Below are positions 62,590-64,000 of a stretch of 64,000 nt of DNA, piece after piece. Source of the stretch: Terriglobia bacterium (lineage in GTDB: Bacteria; Acidobacteriota; Terriglobia; Versatilivoradales; Versatilivoraceae); assembly GCA_951813285.1 (NCBI GenBank), contig OX638355.1, positions 4,421,136-4,485,135 of the forward strand. The letters run 5' to 3'. Every line of letters starts with the position of its first letter. Positions within the stretch are counted from its first letter, which is position 1. A model generated the notes under the pieces. It was not told the origin of the DNA and did not search any database. It saw nothing but the letters and a program-made list of their open reading frames with translations. Position numbers and translations under genes: made by a program.

Positions 62590-63870
62590 TTACCCTCGGA
62601 GTTGCGGCGGGGCGGTCTGCCGGGCAAGCAACTTGCTGATTCTGCGGTGGTCGGCTTCCTGCACTTCGAACCGAACTCCCTGGGTGTCGTACTTCTCCCC
62701 CTTGCGGGGGACCCTGCCAAACACCGTGGTGATAAAACCGGCCACGGTGGTGGTCTCTTCGCTGTGCAGCCTGATGTGAAACAGGTCCTCAACCTCCTGG
62801 ATCGCCGTATTCCCCGGAATGAGGTAGGAACCGTTGGCGTCCCTGGCCAGAGGCGAATTCTCCGCGACCTCGTCTTCGTCATGGATCTCGCCTGCAATCT
62901 CCTCCAGGATGTCCTCGATGGTCACCAGCCCGGCCACTCCTCCGTGCTCATCGACCACAATGGCCATGTGGGAGGACTGCCGCTGCAATTCCGCCAGCAA
63001 CTCGGCAACCCGTTTGGTTTCGGGAACGAATTGGATTGGCCGCACCAGGCTCTCCAGGCTGTCGTCGGTCACCGGACTGTCCCAGATGTCGATCAGGTCC
63101 TTCAGATAGACAAATCCCTGGATGTTTTCGACATGGTCCCGGTAAACCGGAACCCGGGAATGCTTGGTGGAAGTGATCAGTTGCTTGAGCATCTCGGGCG
63201 TGGCCTTGACGTTGATGGTCACCATATGGGTACGAGGAACCATGATGTCTCCCGCCGCGGTCTCCCCGAATTCCACCACCGACTGAATGAGATCCTCCTC
63301 TCCCTTCTTCAGGATTCCCTCTTCCTGTCCCACGTCGATAAAGGCCTGAATTTCCTCTTCAATATGCTGCTCCGTTTTTTCCTCCTCGGCCTCGGGAGCA
63401 TTGAATCGCCGAAACAGCCGCAAGCTGGCCGACAGCGGATAGGCAAGGACTTTCAGGACCGGGCGCAGCAGCCGGTAGCTGGGTAGCAGGGTCAGGACCA
63501 CCCTTTCGGGCTTGTGAAAGGTGAAGAGCCTCGGAATCAACTGCCTGAAGACGATCACCACCAGAAACATGAGACCCAGGGCTGCCGGCAGGGTGGTCAG
63601 GTAGTTGTCGAACCTCGAGTGCAGGTATCCGGTCAGGACGATGGCAATGGAAACGCTGCAGATCTGGATCCCCACATAGATGTCCACCTGGCTCTCCAGG
63701 CGGCTGTCCATCAACTGCTTGATCTGCCCCGCGGACTCGGGAGAAAGCTTTTCCACCATTCGCCGCATGGCCACCTTGTTGGTGCGGTTGAGGCTCATTT
63801 CAAGGGTCGACAGCAGCGTCAAGACCAGCAGGAAGAGGAGGGCTGCCAGTAGTACCCCAACCGTGATCAT
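62590..63870 (-). CDS. CorC/HlyC-type CBS-domain membrane protein
   Basis: This 426-residue protein has a DUF21 membrane domain (about 1-135, with [15 protein letters not shown]), a pair of CBS domains ([40 protein letters not shown]) and a C-terminal CorC_HlyC domain ([38 protein letters not shown]). Such proteins are linked to magnesium or cobalt transport or membrane homeostasis. Its ATG overlaps the ybeY stop by 4 bp (ATGA). Confidence 0.92.
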   Translation of the reverse strand: MITVGVLLAALLFLLVLTLLSTLEMSLNRTNKVAMRRMVEKLSPESAGQIKQLMDSRLESQVDIYVGIQICSVSIAIVLTGYLHSRFDNYLTTLPAALGLMFLVVIVFRQLIPRLFTFHKPERVVLTLLPSYRLLRPVLKVLAYPLSASLRLFRRFNAPEAEEEKTEQHIEEEIQAFIDVGQEEGILKKGEEDLIQSVVEFGETAAGDIMVPRTHMVTINVKATPEMLKQLITSTKHSRVPVYRDHVENIQGFVYLKDLIDIWDSPVTDDSLESLVRPIQFVPETKRVAELLAELQRQSSHMAIVVDEHGGVAGLVTIEDILEEIAGEIHDEDEVAENSPLARDANGSYLIPGNTAIQEVEDLFHIRLHSEETTTVAGFITTVFGRVPRKGEKYDTQGVRFEVQEADHRRISKLLARQTAPPQLRG

Positions 63871-64000
63871 AGGAGTTCTCTCTGTAGCCGCAGCTCCTTG
63901 CGGCGCATCTGCCCCTGATCGAGCTCATGGTCGAAGCCCAGCAGGTGGAGCCAGCCATGAATCATGAGCGTGCAGATCTCCCGCTCCAGGGAGTGATTAC
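63867..64000 (-). CDS. ybeY: Endoribonuclease YbeY, C-terminal part (cut by window edge)
   Basis: The visible 43 codons read [20 protein letters not shown] followed by [23 protein letters not shown]. This contains the YbeY zinc motif HGxLHLxGxDHE, with three His ligands. YbeY processes rRNA and takes part in 70S quality control. It overlaps corC by 4 bp and is followed by era, a common bacterial cluster. The N-terminal part is outside the window. Confidence 0.93.
   Translation of the reverse strand, partial: NHSLEREICTLMIHGWLHLLGFDHELDQGQMRRKELRLQRELL

Overview
This is a GC-rich, Gram-negative chromosome segment that most likely comes from an Acidobacteriota bacterium. The main pointers are three secreted proteins of the acidobacterial VWFA-related type (49045, 58790, 59835), a DUF1592/DUF1552 pair with CxxCH haem motifs, an acidobacterial-style TonB energy transducer with (K/R)xYxITAxPV segments, and LolA as evidence of an outer membrane. 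No rRNA gene is present, so the subgroup cannot be fixed. One tRNA gene (Asn, 34303-34378) is seen.

Layout. 1-4915: the thrS-infC-rpmI-rplT-pheS-pheT translation operon on the minus strand, with a clear promoter, an AUU start for infC, GTG starts for rpmI and rplT, and a terminator-like hairpin before pheS. 5094-9000: an acyl-CoA synthetase, then the UDP-xylose pair uxs (plus) and ugd (minus), whose stop codons overlap. 9123-14701: a translationally coupled DUF1592/DUF1552 pair. 14702-17604: a REPIN-like inverted repeat, a cytochrome P450 and a lipoprotein-like hydrolase.

17600-34300 is an accessory region. It holds an orphan AbiEi-type antitoxin, two VapBC pairs, a HigBA-type pair, an orphan Phd antitoxin next to a small two-helix membrane protein, an XRE antitoxin whose Gp49-like toxin has shrunk to 31 codons, two further fragments of the same antitoxin family, a metallo-beta-lactamase remnant, a truncated IS4 transposase, a 177-bp inverted-repeat element and two tiny ORFs with their own promoter. 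Between these lie an ECF sigma/membrane-partner/bactofilin-RDD operon, a beta-carbonic anhydrase, a gamma-glutamylcyclotransferase, a flavoprotein, KatG and a DUF457 membrane protein. One VapBC pair sits between 90-bp direct repeats made from the 3' end of the gamma-glutamylcyclotransferase gene.

34303-64000 returns to core functions. Next to tRNA-Asn is a type IV pilus/type II secretion inner-membrane operon (pilC-pilB-pilM-pilN-pilO-pilP-like-pseudopilin, minus strand) with no secretin, preceded by lolA and a PhoB-type regulator. Then come an aquaporin-arsenate reductase pair, an M50 protease, recA overlapping a beta-propeller glycosidase-like lipoprotein gene, a 3-hydroxyacyl-CoA dehydrogenase, VWFA and LolA-like secreted proteins, a CPBP protease, TonB, the ileS-lspA-lgt-rluD group, two more VWFA proteins, queE, and the ybeY-corC-era cluster running off the right edge.

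Two themes recur. The accessory region looks like a partly decayed store of toxin-antitoxin modules in which antitoxins outlive their toxins. In addition, at least five genes have a promoter whose -10 box ends only 5-7 nt before the start codon, which predicts leaderless mRNAs. Dispersed repeats include a 29-44 bp REP family, a 139-bp element in two copies, and fragments of a 'cgaaccacgaatgaacac' repeat.
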